Position numbers and translations under genes: made by a program. From the NCBI GenBank assembly GCA_029101005.1, contig JAQXQE010000011.1, forward strand, positions 1-64,000: 64,000 nt of DNA. The letters are read 5' to 3'. Shown here piece after piece: positions 42,199 through 51,249 of the stretch (position 1 is the first letter of the stretch; every line of letters begins with the position of its first letter). The notes under the pieces were generated by a model. That model did not search any database, was not told the DNA's origin, and saw nothing but the letters and a program-made list of their open reading frames with translations. The DNA comes from Bacillota bacterium. Its GTDB lineage: Bacteria; Bacillota; Clostridia; Peptostreptococcales; Anaerovoracaceae.

Positions 42199-42900
42199 CT
42201 AATCAACCCACGAATATGTCAGGTACAGCTCGATAGGAAGAACGAACTTATCAGTCTCGTCCTTTACATCCTCGTAGATGTCCTTGCGAACAACAGCGCT
42301 GTTCACAACGGTCAGTCCGTCGAGCATCTCATCAAGTTTCTCTAAGCCTTCCGTGAATTCATAGACATTAGTTGTGTAACCCAGGTTTGGGTTAGCAAGT
42401 ATATATATGTGATCAAGCCTGCATGATCTAAGGATGTGAGTCATTGTGCCGTCGATGGCCTCAAGACTCTTTGTCCAAGGTCTGTAAGGATTGATAACAT
42501 ACACTGGAACTGAATCCTCCTTTGAAAGAAGGTGGGCATATGCGCCTGCCATCTTTGCCGCAGCGTGACCGCCACCGACATCAAGAAGGGTATAACCATC
42601 ACCCATAAGTGATGGTGCAACACCACCTACTGCTGAAGGTGCATCCAGGAACTGATCCTGGTAGTGAATCTCAACGCCCTCTTTAGCGAAGGCTTCCTTC
42701 ATATCTCTTGATCTGTAGAGTGGTTTAGTCTGGTCAAGGTCGAACAGGTCAACCTTCTTGCCAGTCTGCTCTGCGAGCATATGTGCTACGTTGAGCACGA
42801 TCTCGCTCTTACCACTTCCGGCCTCACCGATGAAGATGAAGTTCTTCTTCTCCTTCATGATCTGGTCGAAAGTCTTATCGCTTTCATAAAAAAATGCCAC
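42199..42900 (-). CDS. P-loop ATP/GTP-binding protein at head of the oxidoreductase operon
   Basis: Walker A GEAGSGKSE; VDLFDLDQTKPLYRSRD; LLDVGGGHAAAKMAG; 36 bp from korD. Confidence 0.7.
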   Translation of the reverse strand: MAFFYESDKTFDQIMKEKKNFIFIGEAGSGKSEIVLNVAHMLAEQTGKKVDLFDLDQTKPLYRSRDMKEAFAKEGVEIHYQDQFLDAPSAVGGVAPSLMGDGYTLLDVGGGHAAAKMAGAYAHLLSKEDSVPVYVINPYRPWTKSLEAIDGTMTHILRSCRLDHIYILANPNLGYTTNVYEFTEGLEKLDEMLDGLTVVNSAVVRKDIYEDVKDETDKFVLPIELYLTYSWVD

Positions 42901-43157
42901 TACTTATTACCTCATTTAATCTTGTCAATCTACTAGTTAACTTATCTACTCACAAAAATGGACCGTAACTTATTCGTTAAGGTTCATTCGATAGTGTCCT
43001 TTATAGATAAGCGGCCCGTGTTGACTCGCCCAAAATCATAATAATAATACAGATTTTGAGGTCCTTTTTCAAGGTTTGTTTATTAAACATTGGGCGAAAT
43101 TTCATAGCCTTTTTTCATTGCTTGTGGTATCACTCAAATACAAGTACAATATACAGT

Positions 43158-44390
43158 ATGAGAATACTAAGCATTACAGCCCAGAAGCCGCATTCAACTG
43201 GCAGCGGCACATATCTGACTGAGATAGTCAACGCTCTCGACAGGCTCGGCCACACTCAGGCCGTCGTGGCAGGCGTATACAGTGACGACACCGCAAGCTT
43301 CCCAGAAGCAGTCGGTTTCTTCCCTGTCTATTTCGATGAGTCATTCAGGATATACGGTATGTCAGACGTTATGCCGTACCCTTCTTCATTATACAGTTCA
43401 ATGAGTGAAGATGAGCTTGCGCGCTTCGAGTCAGCTTTCGAGGAGCAGATTCGTGCGGCAGTCGAGGCAATCGATCCAGATGTAATCTACTGCCACCACC
43501 TCTTCATTCTTACAGCTATGGTCAAAAGGCTTTACCCTGAGCGCTGCGTCATCGGCCAGTGCCATGGTTCTGACCTTAGACAGTTCAGAACCAGCACGGA
43601 GTTGCAGAAGCGTGTCCTCGAGGGTATCTCAAAGCTCGACGGAATCTGCGCCCTCCACGAGGAGCAGAAAGCGGATATCTGCAAGTGTTTCGGCGTAAGT
43701 GAAGACAAGGTTCTTGTAATCGGAAGCGGATACAACAACAGCCTCTTCAACACAGAAGGACGAAGCGAGAGGAAGCGCGGCAATGAACTCACTCTGGTTT
43801 TCGCTGGTAAGATAAGCAAGCCTAAGGGCGTAGCTGAACTCATCGAGGCAATCAGACTGCTGAACGCAGATGAGACTGTTCCAGCATTCAATGTCCGGTT
43901 CGCAGGTGGATGTCAGGATTACGATGTACTACACGAACTCAATCTACTCATAGATGAGATTGAGACCTCTTCTGGTTCCTGCACTTCGGTTGAATATCTT
44001 GGCCAGATCAAGCAGGCCAGACTGGCGGCAGAGTTCAAGTCAGGGGATGTATTTGTTCTTCCTTCGTATTTCGAGGGACTCGGGCTGGTGCTGATTGAGG
44101 CAATGGCTTCAGGCATGCTCCCTGTTGCAAACAGGCTGCCTGGTATCAAGGAGTGGATTGATGAGTCGATTCCTGGCAGCAACGCACTCTACGTAGAGAT
44201 GCCTGAGATGGAGAGTATTGATAAGCCACTCGACAGCGAGAAGGAAGCTTACATAGGCAGACTTGCGGAGAAGATTAAGCTCGCTTTTGAGAATTGCGAG
44301 GACGGATTCGATCAGCCTGACTGCTCTGGAATCACGTGGGACGCAATTGCGGACAAGCTGCTTTGCTACGCTGAAGAAATTGCAGAATAA
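43158..44390 (+). CDS. Glycosyltransferase family 4 (start corrected to MRILSITAQK)
   Basis: SGTYLTEIVNALDRLGH; FAGKISKPKGVAELIEA; LPSYFEGLGLVLIEAMASG. Confidence 0.9.
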   Translation: MRILSITAQKPHSTGSGTYLTEIVNALDRLGHTQAVVAGVYSDDTASFPEAVGFFPVYFDESFRIYGMSDVMPYPSSLYSSMSEDELARFESAFEEQIRAAVEAIDPDVIYCHHLFILTAMVKRLYPERCVIGQCHGSDLRQFRTSTELQKRVLEGISKLDGICALHEEQKADICKCFGVSEDKVLVIGSGYNNSLFNTEGRSERKRGNELTLVFAGKISKPKGVAELIEAIRLLNADETVPAFNVRFAGGCQDYDVLHELNLLIDEIETSSGSCTSVEYLGQIKQARLAAEFKSGDVFVLPSYFEGLGLVLIEAMASGMLPVANRLPGIKEWIDESIPGSNALYVEMPEMESIDKPLDSEKEAYIGRLAEKIKLAFENCEDGFDQPDCSGITWDAIADKLLCYAEEIAE

Positions 44391-44489
44391 GACAGATATC
44401 CACACACAAATTTCACATGAGATTTTGATGATGGTGCTATAATTCTTGCATCATTCTACGGCCTTATGGGTCATACACTAGGGGGAACG

Positions 44490-45689
44490 ATGGATTATAA
44501 CAAAGGAGTAAGGGCCATTTCGCAGAATGCAAAGGCTTTCAGAGACAGATACAGAAGCCCATTCGGACAGATGATTCTTAGACTGGATGATGAGGCATAT
44601 CTTATGTCCAGAGAGAATCTCAAGCTGTCAAAGGTTACTGAGAACGACGTTAAGGAATACGATATCAATACAGGAGACATCGGAGCAATCTTAAGAGCGC
44701 TGCCTGATGTTAATGCGATTGTCTTCGCTGTTACAGAGGAGATGACTGTATGTTCTTCTAAGGGAGAGGCTCTCAAGCCTGCACTTGATGACTTCGCTAT
44801 GCTCATCGGAACAGATGCACCTGTACTTGAGAATGCTACAGCTAAGAATATCGCCAAGGCTCTTCAGAATCGCGGCGGATGCCTCATCAAGGGCTCAGGA
44901 GCCTTCGGTGTTGGATCAAATCTGCCAGAGGCAGTTGCCGCTGTACAGATTATTCAGAAGGCATGCGAGGTTGAGGTTCTCGGCTCATCAATCGGTGAGA
45001 TACACTATCTCGACCCTGCTGTTTCTGCTAAGCTCAGAGCAAACTTCGAGAACTCATATTCAATTGCCAACAAGGAAGAATTTGTCAACTACATTGGCCA
45101 CAATGAGACGGAGTTCGATCTCCGCAATGCTCTCATCGAGGCAGGTAAGCAGATGGCAGATGACAGCCTTGTTCACGGATGCTGGGGCAACCTCTCGGTA
45201 AGACTTAACGACGAGGAGATGCTCATCAGCCCTTCAGGAATGGATTACTTCGATATCCGAATTGAGGATATCGTTAGAACTAGTATTGAGACTCTCGAGT
45301 ACGGCGACCAGAGAAAGCCAAGCACAGAGAGCCAGCTTCACGCATGGATGTATAAGTTCCTGCCAGACTGCGGTGCTATAATCCACACTCATTCGAATGC
45401 TCTCTGTGTTCTCAGCGCACTGCACGCGGGCTTCAAGATTGAGGACGAGAATCTGCAGAAGCTGATTGGAGATGTTCTTGTTTCTGAATATGCTCCATCA
45501 GGAAGCACAGATCTTGCTAAGAACGCTCTCAGAAGCATGCTTAACACTCATGCTATCATTCAGCCTAACCACGGAGCTCTCTTCTATGGTCCATCGCTCG
45601 ATGTAGTACTGGCAATTGCGAACGCTGTTGAAGCGAGAGCAGCTAACCTTATCGGATACAAGAAGGTTGCTGTCGAAGAAGAGGAATAA
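44490..45689 (+). CDS. Class II aldolase/adducin-family protein with two tandem domains
   Basis: C-terminal GNLSVRL...IIHTHSNALCVLSAL...NHGALFYG; N-terminal half is a divergent copy without the HTH motif. Confidence 0.85.
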   Translation: MDYNKGVRAISQNAKAFRDRYRSPFGQMILRLDDEAYLMSRENLKLSKVTENDVKEYDINTGDIGAILRALPDVNAIVFAVTEEMTVCSSKGEALKPALDDFAMLIGTDAPVLENATAKNIAKALQNRGGCLIKGSGAFGVGSNLPEAVAAVQIIQKACEVEVLGSSIGEIHYLDPAVSAKLRANFENSYSIANKEEFVNYIGHNETEFDLRNALIEAGKQMADDSLVHGCWGNLSVRLNDEEMLISPSGMDYFDIRIEDIVRTSIETLEYGDQRKPSTESQLHAWMYKFLPDCGAIIHTHSNALCVLSALHAGFKIEDENLQKLIGDVLVSEYAPSGSTDLAKNALRSMLNTHAIIQPNHGALFYGPSLDVVLAIANAVEARAANLIGYKKVAVEEEE

Positions 45690-45700
45690 TCACGCATAAC

Positions 45701-45730
45701 AAAACCGCCTTTGCAAAGGCGGTTTTTTGC
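45701..45730. terminator. Bidirectional terminator
   Basis: AAAACCGCCTTTGCAAAGGCGGTTTTTTG. Confidence 0.85.
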
Positions 45731-45741
45731 TTGTCATATTC

Positions 45742-47112
45742 CTACGCTTCTGTAGTCTCTGGCATCTTGTCCGAGAGCAGCTTGCGCATTGCCCTGATTG
45801 TTACGACCATCAGCACTACTGATGCTACGACCCAGCTCAGTGGATATACGAATATCAGCATCTCCCATGTATGATACTGAGCAAATATAGTATATACCCA
45901 TCCAATTCTTACACCACATACACAGACAAGCGTAATCAGTGCAGGTGGCATTGATTTGCCAAGACCTCTTAGGAATCCGGATGTAGTCTCCATAATCGCA
46001 TTGACTACCTGTCCGAGCATCATTATCTTGATTCTCACCATTCCATACTCAATGATCTTTGGATCACCGTTGAACAGGCTCATAATGTTGCCACTGAACA
46101 CATATACCAGTACAGAGATAACAAGTGTGAATATTGCGTTAATCCACATAAGCTGCCAGAAAATCTGTCTGCAGCGCTTCTTGTTACCAGCACCATAGTT
46201 CTGACCGATGAATGTTACACAAGTCTGACCAAAGGCATTGAGAACAAAGTACACCATGATTTCTACATAGAATGAGCCAGAAGATGCTGCCATCACTTCA
46301 GATCCAAGGCTGTTAACAGCGGCCTGGACGCACAGATTCGACAGTGCGAATACCATCTGCTGAATTCCTGACGGAATTCCGATAGCCATCATCTGAGACA
46401 TGAGTCTTCTGTCGAGCCTGAGCTTATTGACGTGAATTCTCACATCACTCTTCTCTCTTCTCAGAAGTATGAAGAGCAGACCCGAACTCACAACATTAGC
46501 GATTACAGTCGCCCAGGCAACTCCATCTACTGTCATATTCAGTACGATGATAAAGAAGAGGTTCGAGCATACATTGACTACTCCACCGATTGCAAGACAG
46601 ATCAGCGGGGCCTTTGTGTTACCGATACTTCTGAAGATCGCCGACTGAAAGTTATACAGCATAATGAAAGGCGCACCCAGGAAGTAGATTCTCATATAGA
46701 GGATTGAGTACGGTCTTACGTCCTCAGGTACTCCCATTAATCCGATGAGGGGCTTGGTAACGAGTGTACCAATCACAGCAACAAGCAGTCCGCAGATGAT
46801 TGCAAGCATTACTGCTGTATGTGCAGCCTCCTTCACCTTCTTCGAGTTAGCCTGTCCAATGCATCTCGCGATTACTACATTGGCACCTACAGATATACCG
46901 ATGAAAGCATTGACAGTAAGTCCTACGATTGGCGCATTGCTTCCTACTGCCGCCATTGCTGTCGGTCCAACGAACTGTCCGACGATGGCAACGTCTGTCG
47001 CATTGAAGAGCTGCTGCAGCATACCCGTGAGCATGAGCGGAATAGCGAACTTCAGCGCCTTATCCCAGATTGATCCAGAGAGAAGATTGCTCTGCTTCTG
47101 TTTCTTATCCAT
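45742..47112 (-). CDS. MATE-family efflux transporter
   Basis: LKFAIPLMLTGMLQQLFNATDVAIVGQFVG; 12-TM-like hydropathy. Confidence 0.94.
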   Translation of the reverse strand: MDKKQKQSNLLSGSIWDKALKFAIPLMLTGMLQQLFNATDVAIVGQFVGPTAMAAVGSNAPIVGLTVNAFIGISVGANVVIARCIGQANSKKVKEAAHTAVMLAIICGLLVAVIGTLVTKPLIGLMGVPEDVRPYSILYMRIYFLGAPFIMLYNFQSAIFRSIGNTKAPLICLAIGGVVNVCSNLFFIIVLNMTVDGVAWATVIANVVSSGLLFILLRREKSDVRIHVNKLRLDRRLMSQMMAIGIPSGIQQMVFALSNLCVQAAVNSLGSEVMAASSGSFYVEIMVYFVLNAFGQTCVTFIGQNYGAGNKKRCRQIFWQLMWINAIFTLVISVLVYVFSGNIMSLFNGDPKIIEYGMVRIKIMMLGQVVNAIMETTSGFLRGLGKSMPPALITLVCVCGVRIGWVYTIFAQYHTWEMLIFVYPLSWVVASVVLMVVTIRAMRKLLSDKMPETTEA

Positions 47113-47516
47113 TAGAGACCGAGCACCTCCTGTACAGCATCAACAGCGATGCTGATGCAATCAGCACATGATGTGATTGGCTTGCCATCATTGCCAGTCT
47201 TAATATCCTTACAGATGAGAGCGCCTGCTCTCTCAACGAAAATGTTCAGCATTGCAGCAGAGAGCTTTGTTGTTGCACCCTTTGTCTGTCCTGGAGCGTC
47301 AACTCCGCCTGCATTCTTAAGTCCTGCAAGTACTACTGCTCCAGAAAGAGCTCCGCACTGACCCTTTGCACAGCCGAGTCCGCCGCCAAAACCCTCGCAC
47401 ACTCTGTAGAGTGTGTTCTCATCCATTCCAATCTCTTCAGCGAATGAGCATGCTACAGCCTGTGCACAGTTGTAACCTGCTTCATGCTTGATTCTTGCTA
47501 TTTCTTTCTTGTCCAT
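47112..47516 (-). CDS. C_GCAxxG_C_C family protein
   Basis: YNCAQAVACSFAEEIG, GFGGGLGCAKGQCGALSGAVV, CADCI. Confidence 0.88.
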   Translation of the reverse strand: MDKKEIARIKHEAGYNCAQAVACSFAEEIGMDENTLYRVCEGFGGGLGCAKGQCGALSGAVVLAGLKNAGGVDAPGQTKGATTKLSAAMLNIFVERAGALICKDIKTGNDGKPITSCADCISIAVDAVQEVLGL

Positions 47517-47558
47517 AATTCTAGTCTCCTTCCAAATATAGTAAATAATATAGATAGC

Positions 47559-48368
47559 TTACTTATCGAGCATAACGATTCCGCCGCCCATTCTGAGCAT
47601 GCTTCCATCATATCTGTATGACGCAAAGAGCTCAGGCTCGCAGCAGGTACAATGCTCGCTTATTGTAATATTCTCCTCAGGAATGCCCGTGTCCATAAGC
47701 ATTCTGAGATTGTATTCCTTAAGATCAATGTAGTACTTGATGCCCTTTGTTGTATACTTTGGCTCCTTGAACATCTCGTAGACATCCTCGTCAACCTCGA
47801 AGCAGCACTGGCTGATTCCAGGTCCGATGTGCACCAGCAGATTCTCAGGCTTACAGCCATACACTTCCTGCATCTTAAGTGATGTGATTCTTCCGATTTC
47901 CTTAACTGTGCCCTTCCAGCCAGAATGAACCATTCCAATCGCCTCGCGCACTGGATCGTAGAAGAAGAGAGGTATGCAGTCCGCATGCATCGAGGTCAGC
48001 AGCACGCCCTTTTGGTCGGTAATCGCTCCATCCGAGTCAAAAAAGAGAATATCCCCTCCCATGCACTCGTTCTCCGCCTTCGCACGCTTCTCGTCATCGA
48101 TGTCATCAGGCAGCTCAAGCTCGAACTCTCCAACTCTAGCTTTCTCAATCACCTCAGCATCAATTACCTGCACGTGGTCGCTGTGAGTCTGGAAGTGTCC
48201 CACCTGAACATAATCCGAAACTCCTGCCTCCGCGAAAAGTTCTGCGTTGCAGAACGGCCATCCGCCCTTCGCGCTCGCCTTAGTCGCAAAGAATGCTTTG
48301 ATCTCAGGCCTATCCGCATATACTTCAATGTGCTGTGCCGCACCTTCACCACGAATAATCTCGTTCAT
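47559..48368 (-). CDS. pgeF: Polyphenol oxidase/YfiH (PgeF)-family protein
   Basis: TSMHADCIPLFFYDPVREAIGMVHSGWKGTVKEI, HIGPGISQCCFEV. Confidence 0.92.
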   Translation of the reverse strand: MNEIIRGEGAAQHIEVYADRPEIKAFFATKASAKGGWPFCNAELFAEAGVSDYVQVGHFQTHSDHVQVIDAEVIEKARVGEFELELPDDIDDEKRAKAENECMGGDILFFDSDGAITDQKGVLLTSMHADCIPLFFYDPVREAIGMVHSGWKGTVKEIGRITSLKMQEVYGCKPENLLVHIGPGISQCCFEVDEDVYEMFKEPKYTTKGIKYYIDLKEYNLRMLMDTGIPEENITISEHCTCCEPELFASYRYDGSMLRMGGGIVMLDK

Positions 48369-48525
48369 ATCGACCTCTTATCTGTCTTATCAATACTTAA
48401 CTTGAATATTATACATTTTTTGATGGGCAATGTTCAACACCGTCGCCTTGCAGGAAACCTCTCGCATAAAGAAGACTCTGCCTAGTAGTAGTGGCAGAGT
48501 CTTTTTATCAAATACGTGTTGCGGT

Positions 48526-49197
48526 CTACATCTCTACGAGGTAGAGGAACATCATCATGAAGTGGCAGAATGTGCCGGCGAGTACGAAGCAATGGAAGAG
48601 CTCGTGTGCGCCGAAGCCCGGGAAGTGCTTCTCGAGGAGCGGAATCTTGAGTGCGTATATCACGCCACCGATTGTGTATACGATTCCTCCGGCGAGCAAC
48701 CAGCCGAATGCCCCTGGGCTCAGCACGCTGAGAAGCTGCGGAAGTACGCCTATGCACACCCATCCCATTGCAATGTACAGAATTGACGATACCCACTTCG
48801 GACACTTTAGCCATACGCTCATCATCAGCATTCCAACGATTGCAATGCCCCATACGATTGCCAGCAGTCTCGCACCTGATTCCTTGAGAGCGATGATGCA
48901 GATTGGCGTATATGAACCTGCTATCAGCACAAAGATCATCATATGGTCAATCTTCTGCATTATTAGGTTGACTTTATCCGAGATATCGAAGATGTGATAT
49001 GTGCTGCTCGCCGCATAGAGAAGGATGACACTGAGCATAAATACGCTTAACGCCAGCATTGCGCTGGTGCCCGCGCTCTGCACGGATGCCCTAACCAGCA
49101 ACAATGGCATTGCAAGAATGCCGAAAACGAAGCCCGCGAAATGTGTTAATGCGCTAATCGGATCCTTCGCTCTGAATACGCCTCTTCTCTCAACCAT
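48526..49197 (-). CDS. Hemolysin III/PAQR-family membrane protein (start at MVERRG)
   Basis: DPISALTHFAGFVFGILAMPLL; SSTYHIFD; multi-TM. Confidence 0.88.
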   Translation of the reverse strand: MVERRGVFRAKDPISALTHFAGFVFGILAMPLLLVRASVQSAGTSAMLALSVFMLSVILLYAASSTYHIFDISDKVNLIMQKIDHMMIFVLIAGSYTPICIIALKESGARLLAIVWGIAIVGMLMMSVWLKCPKWVSSILYIAMGWVCIGVLPQLLSVLSPGAFGWLLAGGIVYTIGGVIYALKIPLLEKHFPGFGAHELFHCFVLAGTFCHFMMMFLYLVEM

Positions 49198-49261
49198 AAT
49201 TCTCTCCCCTTGATCTGTAATAGTACTTGATTTCAAATCCTTATGCGGATATTATTATCTT

Positions 49262-49339
49262 GTTATCGGTTTTTCGAAAACCGATAACTGAATATTACAA
49301 GGATATTATTAACTTGTCAAGAGTTTTTCAATAACCGAT
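49262..49339. promoter_or_regulatory. Palindromic operator plus degenerate second copy between divergent hemolysin III and DUF1836 genes
   Basis: GTTATCGGTTTTTCGAAAACCGATAAC (49262-49288); related GTTTTTCAATAACCGAT (49323-49339). Confidence 0.6.
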
Positions 49340-49351
49340 TAGGAGTTTAGT

Positions 49352-49846
49352 ATGATTATCAAAATGTCTTCAGATTGTCTCGATCAGTTTCGCGAGTATC
49401 AGCTTCCACGCTACAAAGAGATCCCGAACGTAGGTCTCTACCTCGACCAGGTAGTCAAATACCTCAACGAATACCTGCAGCTATATCCAGATATGGAGAT
49501 CACTGGCAGCATGGTCAGCAATTATGTCAAGAAGCACCTCATCACCAACCCGGTTAAGAAACTCTACTACCGAGACCAGATCGCCTACCTGCTCTTCATC
49601 GCAATCGCTAAGACTGTAATCTCTCTCGAGCACGTTCGCATCATGCTTGAAGTCCAACAGGAGCACTACGAACTCCCAGCCGCATACGACTTCGTATGCG
49701 AAGAGTTTGAGAAAGCACTCCGCACAGTCTTCCTCGGCGAGGACTCTGGATCAGTACACAAGAGCGAGAAGGAAGAAATCTTCCTCCTTCGCCAGATTGT
49801 CGCAACAGCTGCCAACAAAGTCTACCTCGAGCGCAGCTTTGAATAA
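49352..49846 (+). CDS. DUF1836-family putative transcriptional regulator
   Basis: PNVGLYLDQVVKYLNEYLQLYPDMEITGSMVSNYVKKHLITNPVKKLYYRDQIAYLLFIAIAKTVISLEHVR. Confidence 0.8.
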   Translation: MIIKMSSDCLDQFREYQLPRYKEIPNVGLYLDQVVKYLNEYLQLYPDMEITGSMVSNYVKKHLITNPVKKLYYRDQIAYLLFIAIAKTVISLEHVRIMLEVQQEHYELPAAYDFVCEEFEKALRTVFLGEDSGSVHKSEKEEIFLLRQIVATAANKVYLERSFE

Positions 49847-49916
49847 TTAATACAGAATAACTCAAGAGCTTCCCCGAATCGGAGAAGCTCTTCTTTCTAT
49901 ATTTCTAGACATAAAG

Positions 49917-49946
49917 AAAAATCACTCATCTTGCGATGAGTGATTT
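49917..49946. terminator. Terminator downstream of tRNA-Glu
   Basis: AAAAATCACTCATC-TTGC-GATGAGTGATTT. Confidence 0.75.
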
Positions 49947-49950
49947 GCTT

Positions 49951-50025
49951 TGGTAGCGCATCCGGGAATCGAACCCGAGATTCAGCCGTGAGAGGGCTGC
50001 GTCTTGACCTCTTGACCAATGCGCC
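49951..50025 (-). tRNA. tRNA-Glu(CTC), CCA encoded
   Basis: Reverse complement GGCGCATTGGTCAAGAGGTCAAGACGCAGCCCTCTCACGGCTGAATCTCGGGTTCGATTCCCGGATGCGCTACCA folds as cloverleaf; anticodon loop CTCTCAC. Confidence 0.92.
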
Positions 50026-50163
50026 ATATTTTCCGTGTCAACAATGTCTATTATACGGATGTTTGATTATCTTGTCAACACTTTTCTCAAACTTTTTTGA
50101 GAAAATCTTTCGTGTCGTTATCTCCGTGCCATTGCCGAGCCGCACTTCATTAGCGCGACTCGC

Positions 50164-51060
50164 TTATATTACACTATCAGGCACGTTGTCCGCAAGTATT
50201 ATCTTGATAATTTGCTCGAATTCTTTATCAGTTACTGGACGCGTCTTCGTCTCCATAGTCACAAAGAAATCCTTGCCAATCAAATAGCCATCTGCAAAAT
50301 AATCTTCGAGTCTGTCTATCGTCTTATACATATACGATTTCGAATCCATAAGCCCAAAATGCTCATGCATATAGTACTTCCCAGTCAGTGGTTGCCTCAT
50401 CGCAAAGTCAGTATAATGCTCATTCCCATTAATCACTTGCTTCATCTCATATCTATATGGAATGCCAGCATCATATAACATATTCGCAAACTTCTGCTCC
50501 GACTTCGATCTCACATAGTCACCCTTCTTCGTCTCAAACACTTTGTGCTCTGGATGAGTCTGATTAGTTTCATACTCGTCATACGCCCACTCCATAAGCT
50601 CCTCTCGCATTGCCGCCTCCTCCGCAGTAAGCAAACTGCTTCTATCAAGATGAGAAAGCATACACTTCTCTTTCTTGATATACGGCTCAACGTCTGCGAG
50701 GTATCCCTCGAGAGTGTCCACTATCTCGTTCACACCCTTAAGCAAATTCTCCAGGTAATCCTTCTCAATCGCACGTGTCGCAAACTTCTTCATAGACTTC
50801 GGAATATAGAAGACATATCGCTTAACGCCCCTCGTCTCTGTGATTCTCTTTACTCTTAACCCCTTCTTCTCGAACTTCGTTATCTCATCAATATCCGTAG
50901 TGCTGTACTGCCACTGCGTATACTTCCCACACTGCACAATGCACAGTCTGCCATTCGGCAGCCCCTTCATCTTAGCCTTCATCGCCGCCCTCTGACGCTT
51001 GCCTTCCTCTATTATGCTGCTGATCTCCGGAATTCTGACAATCTGCTCTAGCGTTACCAT
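50164..51060 (-). CDS. Uncharacterised protein with PDDEXK-nuclease-like C-terminal region
   Basis: VRSKSEQKFANMLYDAGIPYRYEMKQVINGNEHYTDFAMRQPLTGKYYMHEHFG...: RSKSE-x-aNmLy..gIpYrYE-like arrangement. Confidence 0.6.
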   Translation of the reverse strand: MVTLEQIVRIPEISSIIEEGKRQRAAMKAKMKGLPNGRLCIVQCGKYTQWQYSTTDIDEITKFEKKGLRVKRITETRGVKRYVFYIPKSMKKFATRAIEKDYLENLLKGVNEIVDTLEGYLADVEPYIKKEKCMLSHLDRSSLLTAEEAAMREELMEWAYDEYETNQTHPEHKVFETKKGDYVRSKSEQKFANMLYDAGIPYRYEMKQVINGNEHYTDFAMRQPLTGKYYMHEHFGLMDSKSYMYKTIDRLEDYFADGYLIGKDFFVTMETKTRPVTDKEFEQIIKIILADNVPDSVI

Positions 51061-51211
51061 AATTTGATCCTCCTTACGATTCTTTGTCCTTGGTTCTGGT
51101 TCTAGCTTCTGGTTCTTGTTTTCTGTATGTCTCGATTATTGCAGATTTCACATTCCCCCGCAGTACACATTATTTCGGGAAGAAAATGCTGGATTGCGGA
51201 ATTGTTGGTGC

Positions 51212-51249
51212 TTGCGGTGGCGGCCGCGGATTGCGGTGGCGGCCGCGGA
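51212..51249. repeat. Perfect 19-bp tandem duplication, GC-rich
   Basis: TTGCGGTGGCGGCCGCGGA x2 (51212-51230, 51231-51249). Confidence 0.95.

Noticed and set aside
42901-43157. Possible regulatory RNA between the oxidoreductase operon and glycosyltransferase
   Set aside because: Only weak short inverted repeats; no recognizable riboswitch or T-box core.
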